From Chryseobacterium geocarposphaerae (GTDB lineage: Bacteria; Bacteroidota; Bacteroidia; Flavobacteriales; Weeksellaceae), in NCBI RefSeq assembly GCF_002797535.1, contig NZ_PGFD01000002.1, positions 434,001 through 498,000 on the forward strand: a stretch of 64,000 bases of DNA, in the 5' to 3' direction. The stretch's first letter is position 1. The number at the start of each line of letters is the position of its first letter. A program made the position numbers and the translations under genes. Of this stretch, positions 43,734 to 53,383 are shown in pieces. The notes under the pieces were generated by a model that was given only the letters and a program-made list of their open reading frames with translations, was not told the DNA's origin and searched no databases.

Positions 43734-46700
43734 TTATGAAATAGAAATTCCAAGATAATTTAAATAAGAGTCCAGCAGGGATTTATCAAAAACCGGTTCT
43801 TCTATTCCGGATCCCTCCAGAAATTTAATAACATTCGAGCAATCCCAGATATAGGTATTCTGATAAAGCTCTACTGTTGACAAACCTTCATGCATATTAT
43901 CTTTAAACAAGCTTGTAAGCGGATACAATCTATTTTTACTGTCATTTTCCCATTGTTTTCTCCAGTCTTTATAGGAAATTCCTTTCATCGTAAACGGATA
44001 ATACTTTTTAATTAAACCAAAGAAATCTTCTAAAGTAAGATTCGTTTCCGGTCTTGCAATCAGGTTGAATTTTTTTCCTATAGCATCTTTATTCTTGGTA
44101 ATATGGGCCATTGATTTTGTCATGTAATCAACAGTAATCAGTCCTTCTCTAAGCTCTGTCAGCATTGGATATGACTTAAATTCAATACAGTTTTTCACCA
44201 AGCCGGACCACCATTGATAAGGAGCACTTGCCCCTGTTTCACTGTGACACATAGCATAGCCAAGACGATACGTAATTAATGGTAAACCTTGTTTTGCCGC
44301 GAGGTCTGCAATAGCTTCCATTACATATTTACTTCTTACATATCCTATATCCTTACTTACCGAAATAATATTCTGTTCAATATCATCGCTTTCAAGCATC
44401 ACTTTTTTTCCGGTAAAAATATGTCCCCAACTATATACAGAAATAGTCGATAATAAAGCCAGACATTTTGTTTTTTCTGCTCCTGCAAGACGGATGATTT
44501 CTCTTAACCCTTCCACATTTGGTGCTTTCATATAAGAGTAAGGTTCTATAAAATTCACAGAACTTCCGGAATGGTAGATAAGATCTAATGCTTCCGCCAA
44601 TTCTTTGAACTTTTCATCAGAAAGACCTAATGAAGGCTTCGCCAGGTCTCCAATTACAGGGATAATCCTTGAGACCTGCTCCATTTTTCTTGAAATATGA
44701 AACTGCTGAAAACATTTATTAATTTTTTCCAAAGCATGGAATTCATCCTGCGCCCTTACCAAACAATAGATATCCGCTTCTGTAGTATCTAAAAGTTCCT
44801 GCAGTAAATGAATTCCGACAAATCCCGTTACTCCGGTCAGGAATATAGACTTTGGGTTTTCCAATTGCTTAGGATCAAAAGTACCTTCAAAAACTGTCCC
44901 CGGATTGAGATACACATCATTTTGAAGTTCTACATAAGGTTCTACATCTTCCACCGGAATAGCCTCTCTTTCTGCTTTTGCTCTTGCAATTAAAACATTA
45001 GCAAAATCCTGCAAAACAGGATGTTGATATACGTCCCGGATATATACTTTTAACCCTAACTTTTCCTCCAATGTCACTGCTGCAATCGCTACCAATAATG
45101 AGTTCCCGCCAATATCAAAGAAATTATCTGTAATATTGATTACCGGTCGCTCCAATTCTTCCGCCCAGATATCCGCAATGATTCTCTCCGTTTCATTGGT
45201 TGGAGGTTCGTGGGAAATAAGCTCTTTAGCCTCCTTATCTGCCAGTTCTTTTAAAAAATGAGTATCCGTTTTTCCATTTGCGGTTAATGGAATTTTATCA
45301 AGAAAAATAATCTGTGCAGGGATCATATAGCCCGGTAATTCTTCCTTCAATTGATTCCTGATGGATGGCATATCTTTTTGAGCCCCTTTATTTAATACTA
45401 TAAAAGCGACAAGATATTTATTCCCTCCATGATTATCTTTTGTGATCACGCATGCATCTTTTACATCTTCTATTCCAATTAGAGCTCTTTCAATCTCTCC
45501 TAACTCAACACGGAAACCTCTAATTTTCACCTGATTATCTATTCTTCCTAAGAACTCAATATCTCCTTCCATAGACCATCTTGCCAAATCTCCCGTACGG
45601 TATATTTTTTCGGCCTCATTAAATGGGTTGGTAATAAATTTCGCATTCGTCAATTCCTCATTATTAAGATATCCTTTGGCTAGCAAATTTCCTCCAATGT
45701 ATAATTCTCCGGTTGCCCCAATAGGTAATAACTCTAAATTCTCATTTAAAATATAAGCCTGAGCATTGGCAATCGGTTTCCCGATGGATGAAATATACTG
45801 CCCGTTCATATCTTTCACTTTTTTAAACGTTGCATACACCGTACATTCTGTAGGCCCATAATAATCGACAAGCTCATAATTCAGCTCAGAGGTTAAAACT
45901 GGCTTTAGTTTTTCTCCTGCAGTAAAAAGATATTTTAAATTTAAATCATTATAACTTTTTGTTTTTTCCACCACAGAAGGAGCAAGAACAGTCGGTACGA
46001 AACCATGCGTAATTTTATTTTTCCGATAATAATTTACCAAAGCCGAAGCTTCTGTACGTTCTTCATTGTCCGCTATAAAAATGGTAGCTCCGGAGGTAAG
46101 CGATGACCACATTTCCCATACAGAGATATCAAAAGCCAGCCCTGCAACAAGACTTAGCTTTGAAGTATGATCCACATGAAAATACTGATTATGCCATGTT
46201 ACCAAATGCTGAATACTGCGATGAGAAACCATCACCCCTTTCGGATTCCCAGTAGAACCCGATGTATAAATCGTATAAGCCAAAGCTTCCTGATGAAGTG
46301 TATTATTTGTAGCATCTGTACCCCAGCCAGACAGATCATCCATTGTGTCAAAAACAAAAGTTTCTGTATTTATATCTTTAATTAGAAAATCTGCCAACGA
46401 GCTGTTGGTAATTATTAATGGAGCAGAAGTATCGGAAAGTATGAATTCCACCCGTTTTGCAGGATAAGCAGGATCAATCGGGACATAAGCCGCTCCGGTT
46501 TTGATGATTCCGAGTATTGCTACAATCCATTCCAGTGACCTGTCGAGCCAGACAGGAACATACATTCCTTCCTTGATTCCTTTGGTTAAAAGGGCATTCG
46601 CAATCTGGTTACTTCTTTCATCTAATTCTTGATAGCTAATCTGCTGATCCTGAAATACTCCCGCTACATATTCAGGGAAACGGCTTACCTGTTTTTGGAA

Positions 46701-46838
46701 AAGAGAAAGCAGTGTTTCTTCTTTTGGATAATCCCAGCCTGTTTGGTTGAAATCGTTTAAAAGTCTTTCTTTGTCTTCCTGTGATAAAGAAATTGCGACA
46801 CCAGTTCCAAGTGTCTGTGTTGTTGAAAATGTGTTCAT
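43734..46838 (-). CDS. Single-module NRPS-like enzyme: adenylation, thiolation, thioester reductase
   Basis: 1034 residues. After a 45-residue stretch resembling a condensation-adenylation linker comes an adenylation domain (about 45-540): YTSGSTGNPKG (about 188-200), FDISVWEMW, YYGPTECTVYAT, YRTGDLARW, and GRIDNQVKIRGFRVELGEIE. A carrier domain follows with Ser580 in FFDIGGNSLL as phosphopantetheine site. The C-terminal part (about 660-1034) is a short-chain-dehydrogenase-like reductase with TGVTGFVG and YVRSK (Tyr about 832). Such A-T-R proteins load a carboxylic or amino acid and release an aldehyde with NAD(P)H. Hand alignment gives a specificity code D-I-W-F-F-A-Y-V-Y-K, which I cannot assign. 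No other biosynthetic gene adjoins it. Confidence 0.93.
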   Translation of the reverse strand: MNTFSTTQTLGTGVAISLSQEDKERLLNDFNQTGWDYPKEETLLSLFQKQVSRFPEYVAGVFQDQQISYQELDERSNQIANALLTKGIKEGMYVPVWLDRSLEWIVAILGIIKTGAAYVPIDPAYPAKRVEFILSDTSAPLIITNSSLADFLIKDINTETFVFDTMDDLSGWGTDATNNTLHQEALAYTIYTSGSTGNPKGVMVSHRSIQHLVTWHNQYFHVDHTSKLSLVAGLAFDISVWEMWSSLTSGATIFIADNEERTEASALVNYYRKNKITHGFVPTVLAPSVVEKTKSYNDLNLKYLFTAGEKLKPVLTSELNYELVDYYGPTECTVYATFKKVKDMNGQYISSIGKPIANAQAYILNENLELLPIGATGELYIGGNLLAKGYLNNEELTNAKFITNPFNEAEKIYRTGDLARWSMEGDIEFLGRIDNQVKIRGFRVELGEIERALIGIEDVKDACVITKDNHGGNKYLVAFIVLNKGAQKDMPSIRNQLKEELPGYMIPAQIIFLDKIPLTANGKTDTHFLKELADKEAKELISHEPPTNETERIIADIWAEELERPVINITDNFFDIGGNSLLVAIAAVTLEEKLGLKVYIRDVYQHPVLQDFANVLIARAKAEREAIPVEDVEPYVELQNDVYLNPGTVFEGTFDPKQLENPKSIFLTGVTGFVGIHLLQELLDTTEADIYCLVRAQDEFHALEKINKCFQQFHISRKMEQVSRIIPVIGDLAKPSLGLSDEKFKELAEALDLIYHSGSSVNFIEPYSYMKAPNVEGLREIIRLAGAEKTKCLALLSTISVYSWGHIFTGKKVMLESDDIEQNIISVSKDIGYVRSKYVMEAIADLAAKQGLPLITYRLGYAMCHSETGASAPYQWWSGLVKNCIEFKSYPMLTELREGLITVDYMTKSMAHITKNKDAIGKKFNLIARPETNLTLEDFFGLIKKYYPFTMKGISYKDWRKQWENDSKNRLYPLTSLFKDNMHEGLSTVELYQNTYIWDCSNVIKFLEGSGIEEPVFDKSLLDSYLNYLGISIS

Positions 46839-47271
46839 GTTTAACAGAATGATTTGGTTAAAATACTATGTCAAAAAGATCTGATAAAAAGTTTATCTGA
46901 TGAATTAAGGGCGCAAGAAACCTGCACATTTATTCACAAATATGTTTTCATGGTAGTTTTTTATGTTGGGGAAGATAACTAGACGGTAATGATTCTATTA
47001 GGGATAGGAAACAAACAATTATTTGTGACTAATTAAACAATAATCCTTGTTTTACTAATTATAAATAATAGATTTTAACTAAAGATTAATAAATTCTTTT
47101 TCATAATTGCAATATTTTAAAAATATGATGTTCAAATTTAATATAATAATTGTAACAAACAAGCAATTTTATAAAAATTTTTCCCGAGAAGGAGATTTAA
47201 CTAATAAAACAAGCAGTTAAAATACAAACACTTACATCTGTTCAACCTATAAACCCTAAGTTTACACATGT
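46839..47271. other. 433-bp gene-free interval with long leader of the A-T-R gene
   Basis: AT-rich stretch between the A-T-R start and the comM stop. It holds a full consensus promoter on the minus strand near 47133-47163 and no open frame that I can support. If that promoter drives the A-T-R gene, the 5-prime untranslated leader is about 285 bases, far longer than elsewhere in the window. I see no classical riboswitch motif by eye, and no clear terminator for comM. Confidence 0.5.
47133..47163 (-). promoter_or_regulatory. Bacteroidetes-type promoter upstream of the A-T-R gene
   Basis: On the minus strand TTG (47162-47160), a 19-bp spacer and TAAATTTG (47140-47133). Both boxes and the spacing fit the consensus. 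Its only downstream gene on that strand is the A-T-R gene, about 295 bp away. Confidence 0.5.
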
Positions 47272-48808
47272 TTAAACATTCCAAAATTCTCTGTCCAGGC
47301 TTCTGTATTGTATTGCTTCAGAAACATGATGTGACTGAATATTTTTCGAAACCTCAAGATCTGCAATGGTTCTGGCTACCTTCAAAATTCTGTCATAAGC
47401 CCTAGCTGAAAGATTCAGCTTTTCCATGGCCATTTTTATTAAACCAAACGAAACCTCATCCAGTTCACAAAATTCTTCTAATTCTTTAGAACCCATTTGA
47501 GCATTATAACTGATTTTTAAATCTTTATACCGCTCATTTTGAATTTCGCGCGCTTTGAGTACCCGCTGTCTTATTTCTTCACTTTTTTCACCTTTTCTTT
47601 TCTCTGCCAATTGCTCAAATTCCACTTTCTGCACTTCAATATGAATATCAATCCTATCCAATAATGGTCCTGAAAGCTTATTCATATACCGCTGCATTTC
47701 AAAAGCAGAAGAGGTATTATTCGGGTCATCAGGAAAAAATCCGCTCGGGCTGGGATTCATTGAAGCAACCAGCATAAAGCTTGAAGGATAGTTTACCGTG
47801 AATCTGGCTCTTGAAATCGTTACTTCACGGTCTTCCAAGGGCTGTCTCATAACCTCCAGGACCGTCCGTTTAAATTCGGGCATTTCATCTAAAAACAAAA
47901 CGCCGTTATGAGCCAATGAAATTTCTCCCGGCTGCGGATAACTTCCGCCACCAACTAAAGCTACATCCGAGATCGTATGATGAGGTGACCTAAAGGGGGC
48001 GCACTGTCATTAATGAAGTCTCAGCTCCCATTTTTCCTGCAACAGAGTGTATTTTGGTGGTTTCTAATGCTTCTTTCAGTGTTAGTGGCGGCAAAATACT
48101 GGGAACTCTCTTGGCCAGCATGGTTTTACCACTTCCGGGTGGACCAATTAAAATAATATTATGTCCTCCTGCTGCGGCAACTTCCATTGCTCTTTTGGCC
48201 GCTTCCTGTCCCTTTACTTCAGAAAAATCAAATGGAAAATGATTGATCTTTTCCTGAAATTCTTTTCGGGTATCCAGAACCGTCTTTTCTAAAATCTTTC
48301 CTTCATTAAAAAAATCAATGACTTCCTTAATATTTTCTACGCCATAGACATCCAGATTATTTACGATGGCAGCTTCGCGTGTATTTTGTTTAGGCAATAT
48401 AATCCCCTTGAAACCCTCTTCTCTTGCCTGAATCGCTATAGGCAGCACTCCTTTTATTGGCTGCAGACTGCCGTCCAGAGACAATTCTCCCATAATAATA
48501 TAATCCTGAATATTTTCGGCAAGAATCTGGTCCGAAGCGGCTAAAATCCCGACAGCAATACTGAGATCATAAGCAGAACCTTCTTTACGAAGATCTGCGG
48601 GAGCCATATTAATGGTAATCTTTTTTCCGGGAATTTTGTATCCTACATTTTTTAAGGCGGCAGAAATTCTGTAGCTGCTTTCTTTAATAGCATTGTCAGG
48701 AAGACCTACCAGATGGTATCCTACTCCTCCTGTATCTACATTCACTTCAATGGTAATAGTTTGGGCCGCAACTCCATGAATTGCGCTTCCATAAATTTTA
48801 ATCAGCAT
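47272..48808 (-). pseudogene. comM: comM (YifB-family AAA+ ATPase), interrupted by a +1 frameshift
   Basis: Competence-linked Mg-chelatase-like ATPase/helicase that in other bacteria promotes branch migration during natural transformation. The first part (48808 to about 48000) has the ComM N-domain ([20 protein letters not shown]) and Walker [14 protein letters not shown], then stops at SLMTVRPL. The second part continues in another frame from [17 protein letters not shown] through Walker B VLFLDEMPEF to the C-terminal helical domain. The switch is explained by one extra G in the G5 run at 47995-47999; with four Gs the protein reads straight through at about 511 residues. All other motifs are intact, so this is recent or an assembly error. 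Confidence 0.93.
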
Positions 48809-48918
48809 GTTTGTGTTTTAATGTAAAAATAAAAATATTTTCCTGATTTTAAAATATGAATTTTAATTATTTTTTAAACCATCAACCCTATAAGCAGCTT
48901 ATTATCAGAAACTTGAAA

Positions 48919-48947
48919 TAAAAAAAACGGCACAAAACCTTGTGCCG
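48919..48947 (-). terminator. Terminator after the T9SS cargo gene
   Basis: On the minus strand CGGCACAA pairs with TTGTGCCG (48928-48935 with 48940-48947), followed by a T-run, about 50 bp past the gene's stop. Confidence 0.82.
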
Positions 48948-48995
48948 CATCCAACTAACTATTTGAAAAAAAACCGTCTCTTAAGCTCAGAGCAT

Positions 48996-49961
48996 TTATT
49001 TTTTTATAAACTTATTTTTATACGTTTTTCCTTCCACACTTTTAGAAACAATAAGATAAGTACCCGCGGACAAAGCATTCACATCAATCGCCTGAGTGTA
49101 GTTATGATCTTTTTTTTGTAATATCAGTCTTCCGGACATATCAATAATGGAAACTTCAGTGTATTTTTCTGATTCTTTTCCTATATATAGAAACTGAGTG
49201 GCAGGATTGGGATAAATGCTCAAATTATTTTCTTTAGGTTTTACCTCCCCAGTTCCTAAATTACAGAAGCTCCAGCTTCCGAAATTAAGCTGTATAAATG
49301 CCATATCACTTAACATTTCGCACATATTCGGGCAGTATTCCGTACAGGCGTAAAACCCATATTTTCCGGATGCAGTGGCTGTATACGTATCTCCTGTAGC
49401 TCCATTAATAATGCACGGATCTGTAGGTGATGGAGGATTACTTCCGGGAACGCATTTAAACCATGTATGGAGACCATACACCGCAGGGAATCCGTTCTCA
49501 AAAACCACAGAAGCTCCCGAACACACATTATATTCTCCTGGTGCCACTTCTTCATAAGTTCCGGGGGTAAAATTCGCAATCAGGAATGGAAGACCATACG
49601 CATAACCGTCCGCTAAGATCGGATCACTTTCCGCCACACAATCATTCTCTGAAACTTGTACTTTAAAATAATACAGCATATCTGTAGAACCGTTGATGGT
49701 CAAGGTTTGCGAGGTTGCACCGGGAATCGCTACCCAAGGATTGGGATTAGGGGTTTGCCAATCCCACATTTGCTTATACCATTGATAGCTTCCATACGTT
49801 TGAGTGGTGGATAATGTTTCGGTTTCCGTTGTACAAAACACGACCTTATCCTGGAACATTGCTCCCAATCTCGGGCTTGTAATAGTCGGAGTACATTGTT
49901 GTGATTTTACAATGAAAAAAAAGGAAAAAAGTGCTGTTAAAAAGATCAATTTTAATTTCAT
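48996..49961 (-). CDS. Secreted protein with T9SS type A sorting domain
   Basis: 321-residue exported protein. Signal peptide to about residue 20 (IVKSQQ). The middle has two Ig-like/PKD-like segments with Cys pairs: WVAIPGATSQTLTINGSTDM, and FKCVPGSNPP to KYGFYACTEYCPNM. The C-terminal 75 residues are the sorting domain: LSIYPNPATQFLYIG, VSIIDMSGRLILQKK, and LSAGTYLIVSKSVEG ending in KFIKK. It is therefore cargo of the type IX system, anchored or released at the surface. No catalytic motif is visible. Single gene. Confidence 0.88.
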   Translation of the reverse strand: MKLKLIFLTALFSFFFIVKSQQCTPTITSPRLGAMFQDKVVFCTTETETLSTTQTYGSYQWYKQMWDWQTPNPNPWVAIPGATSQTLTINGSTDMLYYFKVQVSENDCVAESDPILADGYAYGLPFLIANFTPGTYEEVAPGEYNVCSGASVVFENGFPAVYGLHTWFKCVPGSNPPSPTDPCIINGATGDTYTATASGKYGFYACTEYCPNMCEMLSDMAFIQLNFGSWSFCNLGTGEVKPKENNLSIYPNPATQFLYIGKESEKYTEVSIIDMSGRLILQKKDHNYTQAIDVNALSAGTYLIVSKSVEGKTYKNKFIKK

Positions 49962-50073
49962 ATGTATAATATTTAATGAGTTTTTATCAATCTTCCCATA
50001 AAAAATTAGACGTGTTTATTTAAGAACTATATTTTATAGTTCCTCCGTTTAATATTTTGATATGAGATCGTAT

Positions 50074-51438
50074 TTAGTCTATGATCAGTCTTATTCCGAA
50101 TTTTACGTTGAAATTCAGAGGCTTTTCTTTATAAATGGTTTGCAATGAGCTGTTATCCTTAAAATGATAGCTTACTCCGGGCTCAGCATAAATTCCAATA
50201 TTTTTTATCACTTTCAATTGCAGACCGGCCGCTGTATTTACGGATACCTGAACAGGTTTTTCACCAATTTCTTCTTTGGTAACTTCTTTCACCTCTCCAT
50301 CAACGATATATTTAGTTTTGATATCTCCTGAAGCCGCTTTTTCAATCAACCCTCCTCCTGTAATATAGCCTGTAAATGCTCCTTTCTGAATTACATTATA
50401 ATTTATCTGCACCGGGATCCCTACATAATGAATATTTTGCTCACTGCTTATAAAATTCGATCCGCTTCCTGAGGTAAGTTCTGCAGAGAGCTTAGTATAA
50501 TTTATTCCCGTACCTACAGACCATTTTCTACCAATCCTTTTAGAAACAGAAGCTCCAAAGGTAACCGGGGTCTTATGCTTAATTTTGGCATCCACTTTTT
50601 TATCCTGATTAGCCAGCAAAATTGCCATTAAAGGATTTTCTTCATATTCCGAAGTCCAGATTTCTGGTAAGCTCAGGGTAGCTCCGTTTAAAGTAGCATA
50701 TCCTGGAAATTGCTCGGTTGAACTGGAGGCTGTATTTCCTGCAAGCAATCCTATCGCCCAGGATTTTTTGCTGTTCTTGGCAAGTTTTATTTTTTCGGCG
50801 TCTTTTAACTTCTGTTTTTTCTCTCTTTCTTCTTTGGTAAGAAGCTCGTACGTTTCGGTTTCTTCGTTTACCGACTTTATTTCAGTATTTTCATTCTGTT
50901 TCGGAGAAGAGCTTTGTACATATTGATTAGGGTTTTCCTCCCAATTGTATGTTGGGCTTTCAATGCTCTTCTTTGCTTCTCGTTTTGTCATTTTACCTGA
51001 AACCTTATTCAAGTTTTTTAACGCAAAATCATGACTCAAATCACCTGTATCATTTCTCTCTAAAGTTGTTCCGTTTTCCAAAGTATTTCCCTCATATTGA
51101 CGAGCAGAAGAAGTCTTTTTCGAAGATTTTTCTTTCACCTGAACAACATTTACATCTTCTTTTTTATCATTAAAAACAAGTAGCTTGCCCACAATAAAGA
51201 ATAAGATAATAGCCGCAGCAGCAGCACAGATACGATAAAGTAGAGATCTATGATGCATTGTTGAAACAGCTTTATCCTGCGCTTTCAGATCATCATTCAT
51301 TATAACAGGAATAATATTCTCCGTCTTATCTTCCACAAACAATTCGTTTCTGATATCATCCCATAATCCATCCGGAACATCTTCAGCATGATCTTCCATT
51401 TTTCTGCGCAAATCATTTAGCCATTCGTTATTACTCAT
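50074..51438 (-). CDS. Inner-membrane-anchored protein with C-terminal outer-membrane barrel, sigma-factor partner
   Basis: 454 residues. Residues 1-70 are soluble and acidic (MSNNEWLNDLRRKMEDHAED, PDGLWDDIRNELF). A transmembrane helix follows at about 75-90 (ICAAAAAIILFFIVGKLLVF), then about 130 charged, disordered residues. The C-terminal 220 residues are beta strands typical of small outer-membrane barrels (WSVGTGINYTKLSAEL, VGIPVQINYNVIQ, GIYAEPGVSYHF). The gene overlaps the sigma-factor stop by 8 bp. The N-terminus resembles the sigma-binding part of anti-sigma proteins, so it may link outer-membrane state to transcription; that is inference. Confidence 0.82.
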   Translation of the reverse strand: MSNNEWLNDLRRKMEDHAEDVPDGLWDDIRNELFVEDKTENIIPVIMNDDLKAQDKAVSTMHHRSLLYRICAAAAAIILFFIVGKLLVFNDKKEDVNVVQVKEKSSKKTSSARQYEGNTLENGTTLERNDTGDLSHDFALKNLNKVSGKMTKREAKKSIESPTYNWEENPNQYVQSSSPKQNENTEIKSVNEETETYELLTKEEREKKQKLKDAEKIKLAKNSKKSWAIGLLAGNTASSSTEQFPGYATLNGATLSLPEIWTSEYEENPLMAILLANQDKKVDAKIKHKTPVTFGASVSKRIGRKWSVGTGINYTKLSAELTSGSGSNFISSEQNIHYVGIPVQINYNVIQKGAFTGYITGGGLIEKAASGDIKTKYIVDGEVKEVTKEEIGEKPVQVSVNTAAGLQLKVIKNIGIYAEPGVSYHFKDNSSLQTIYKEKPLNFNVKFGIRLIID

Positions 51439-51997
51439 AGTGCGCTGTTTTAGACATTGTATATTCTTTTATTTTCTGGGCAAGCATTGCTTTTGCTCTA
51501 TGAAATTGTGAGGCGGAAGAATTTTCTGCGATTCCCAATATCTCCGCAATTTCTTTATGACTTTTCTTCTCAAAAACAAAAAGGTTAAAAACCGTTCTGT
51601 AACCGTCCGGAAGAGAACGAATCATCGTCATGATGATATCTTGTGAAATTTCTTCCAGGTTGGGATCTTCATCATTTTGTTCATCCGCAATTTCAAAATC
51701 ATCCGAAACCGTTTTTAAATTTGGGTTCTTTTTTATATGTTTTAAAGATTCCGTAACTACAATTCTGGTAATCCAGGCTTTCAAAGAACCACTTCCTCTG
51801 TATTCAAAAGAACCAATCGAACGGAACATCTGTATAAAACTATTCTGAAGCACATCATGAACATCGTCCTTATCAATAATATATCGGGAACAGACATAGG
51901 CAAGACCACCTGAATACACTCCGAAAAGTTCTTTCCAGGCCGCTTCTTCCTTCTGCAAAAGGCGGGATACCAAAATCTGCTCCTTATTTTCTTTCAT
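51431..51997 (-). CDS. ECF-type RNA polymerase sigma factor
   Basis: 188 residues with sigma region 2 (DVHDVLQNSFIQMFRSIGSFEYRG, SLKAWITRIVVTESLKHIKK) and region 4 (SLPDGYRTVFNLFVFEKKSHKEIAEILGIAENSSASQFHRAK). There is no region 3, hence the ECF class. It is coupled by an 8-bp overlap to the downstream barrel protein, the usual position for an anti-sigma partner. Target promoters are unknown; autoregulation is likely by analogy. Confidence 0.93.
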   Translation of the reverse strand: MKENKEQILVSRLLQKEEAAWKELFGVYSGGLAYVCSRYIIDKDDVHDVLQNSFIQMFRSIGSFEYRGSGSLKAWITRIVVTESLKHIKKNPNLKTVSDDFEIADEQNDEDPNLEEISQDIIMTMIRSLPDGYRTVFNLFVFEKKSHKEIAEILGIAENSSASQFHRAKAMLAQKIKEYTMSKTAHYE

Positions 51998-52045
51998 TTA
52001 CTCATTCAATAGCTGCTCGGTTTACTTATTGATTTTCAGTAAGCA

Positions 52046-52082
52046 AAAATAGGCAACCTCAGTTCGAGGTTTTGCCTATTTT
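52046..52082 (-). terminator. Terminator after the DUF4840-like gene
   Basis: AAAATAGGCAACCTC pairs with GAGGTTTTGCCTATTTT (one bulge) around loop AGTTC. It lies between the DUF4840-like stop and the sigma-factor start. Confidence 0.75.
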
Positions 52083-52099
52083 ATAAATTATTCATTCGT

Positions 52100-52675
52100 T
52101 TAATTCTTAATACTAATCGGAACCTCATATTTTATAGTTTCATAAGGAGTGAGCTCAACTCCGTCAACCGTTATTTTTTCTGCTTCCATAGCAAACCTCA
52201 TCGACCAGTCGTATCCTACGAAAAACCCTTTCTGTTTTGTTACCAGTTTCACTACCGTATTTTTAATTGTTCCATCTACAGGAATCTGCAAAGTCAAACT
52301 TTTGGGTTCAAATGTTAATTCCACTACATTCTGATCTGTATTTAACTTTGAGCTATAATTCAGTTTATATTCAATTTTTCCTAAACTGGCGATCGCAGCA
52401 TCAGCTTTAGCAGGATCTTTCACAACTGACTTCACAATTTCCTTTACCGGAAAATCTTTGAAGGTAATAATGGAATCTTTCGCCGTAAAGTCAATAATTT
52501 TTTCATTGAACTTTCCTCCCTGCGAAGTCACCAGTCTCGCCCTGTAACTCCCATTGACATCATTCAAAGTCAGAGGGATCGGCTCATATTTATCGTCATT
52601 ACAAGACGTTAAAGAAAATCCCAAAAACGCAATGATAGCGATCATTAAAGATTTAAGTACTGTTAATTTCTTCAT
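52100..52675 (-). CDS. DUF4840-like lipoprotein
   Basis: 191-residue lipoprotein from ATG 52675 (lipobox SLTSCN near residue 27). The longer frame from 52702 adds nine residues that spoil the signal peptide. The mature part has LNDVNGSYRARLVTSQGGKF and a C-terminal region with GFFVGYDWSMRFAMEAEKI, which I associate with DUF4840, a Bacteroides/Flavobacteria family of unknown function. Beta-rich, no catalytic motif. Monocistronic. Confidence 0.8.
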   Translation of the reverse strand: MKKLTVLKSLMIAIIAFLGFSLTSCNDDKYEPIPLTLNDVNGSYRARLVTSQGGKFNEKIIDFTAKDSIITFKDFPVKEIVKSVVKDPAKADAAIASLGKIEYKLNYSSKLNTDQNVVELTFEPKSLTLQIPVDGTIKNTVVKLVTKQKGFFVGYDWSMRFAMEAEKITVDGVELTPYETIKYEVPISIKN

Positions 52676-52876
52676 TCTTTTTAATTTTTTAGCATTACAC
52701 ATTATTCATTGGAGTACTCATTTATATAAATCCGGTTTTTAGGAAATCTTGCGTGAGAATTAGCAAAAACCCAAGCTAAAAACAATAACACGCTGATTTA
52801 CAGATTATTTATTTCACTGTCTTTTCATTTCCAAGTTTCATTATTTTAATACATTTGTTAAAACATATTTTTTGAG

Positions 52877-53383
52877 ATGGATTTCGAACAGATCAAATTA
52901 CATTTGAATGCTTATAAAGAAAATGATCAGGTAATTGATGCTGCAAAGTATTTGCTATATTCTTTCGGCCTGGAACATGAAAACTTTGCAGGATTTGGTT
53001 TACGGGAAGCAATTCCGAACTTAGTTCTTTTAACGACAGAAGGTGAATTGGGAGAGCCACAAACAGTAATGATTCCTCCTAACTTATTCGATTTTGAGCT
53101 GAATCTTATTTTAAATGTAATTGCTCACGAAATGCTCCATGTAAGGCAAAAAGCTCCGGAACAAACTGTGGAGGACAAAAATGAAAGAGAATTTCAGGCG
53201 TATTATGAGATGCTTTTCCATAAAAATTTTCCAAAAATTCCGGACGCTTCAGATTTTCATAAAAAGATTTTCGGAGAGAAAGCATTTGAATACTATAAAA
53301 GAATGGGAGAAGGCTCCGAACTGCAGAAAAAATATGCCACACAAAAAGCAGAAATAGAACAATTAATCAATGTATTACCATGA
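52877..53383 (+). CDS. Small HExxH-motif protein, putative metallopeptidase
   Basis: 168-residue cytoplasmic protein (no signal peptide). HEMLH at residues 84-88 gives the zinc-binding pair, and NEREFQAYYEM at 102-112 offers Glu105 as third ligand, the spacing found in SprT/Gluzincin-type enzymes. The rest is mostly helical. I do not recognise the family. Its stop overlaps the csaA start by four bases (ATGA), indicating translational coupling. A TAnnTTTG box (TACATTTG, 52850-52857) precedes the gene. Confidence 0.78.
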   Translation: MDFEQIKLHLNAYKENDQVIDAAKYLLYSFGLEHENFAGFGLREAIPNLVLLTTEGELGEPQTVMIPPNLFDFELNLILNVIAHEMLHVRQKAPEQTVEDKNEREFQAYYEMLFHKNFPKIPDASDFHKKIFGEKAFEYYKRMGEGSELQKKYATQKAEIEQLINVLP

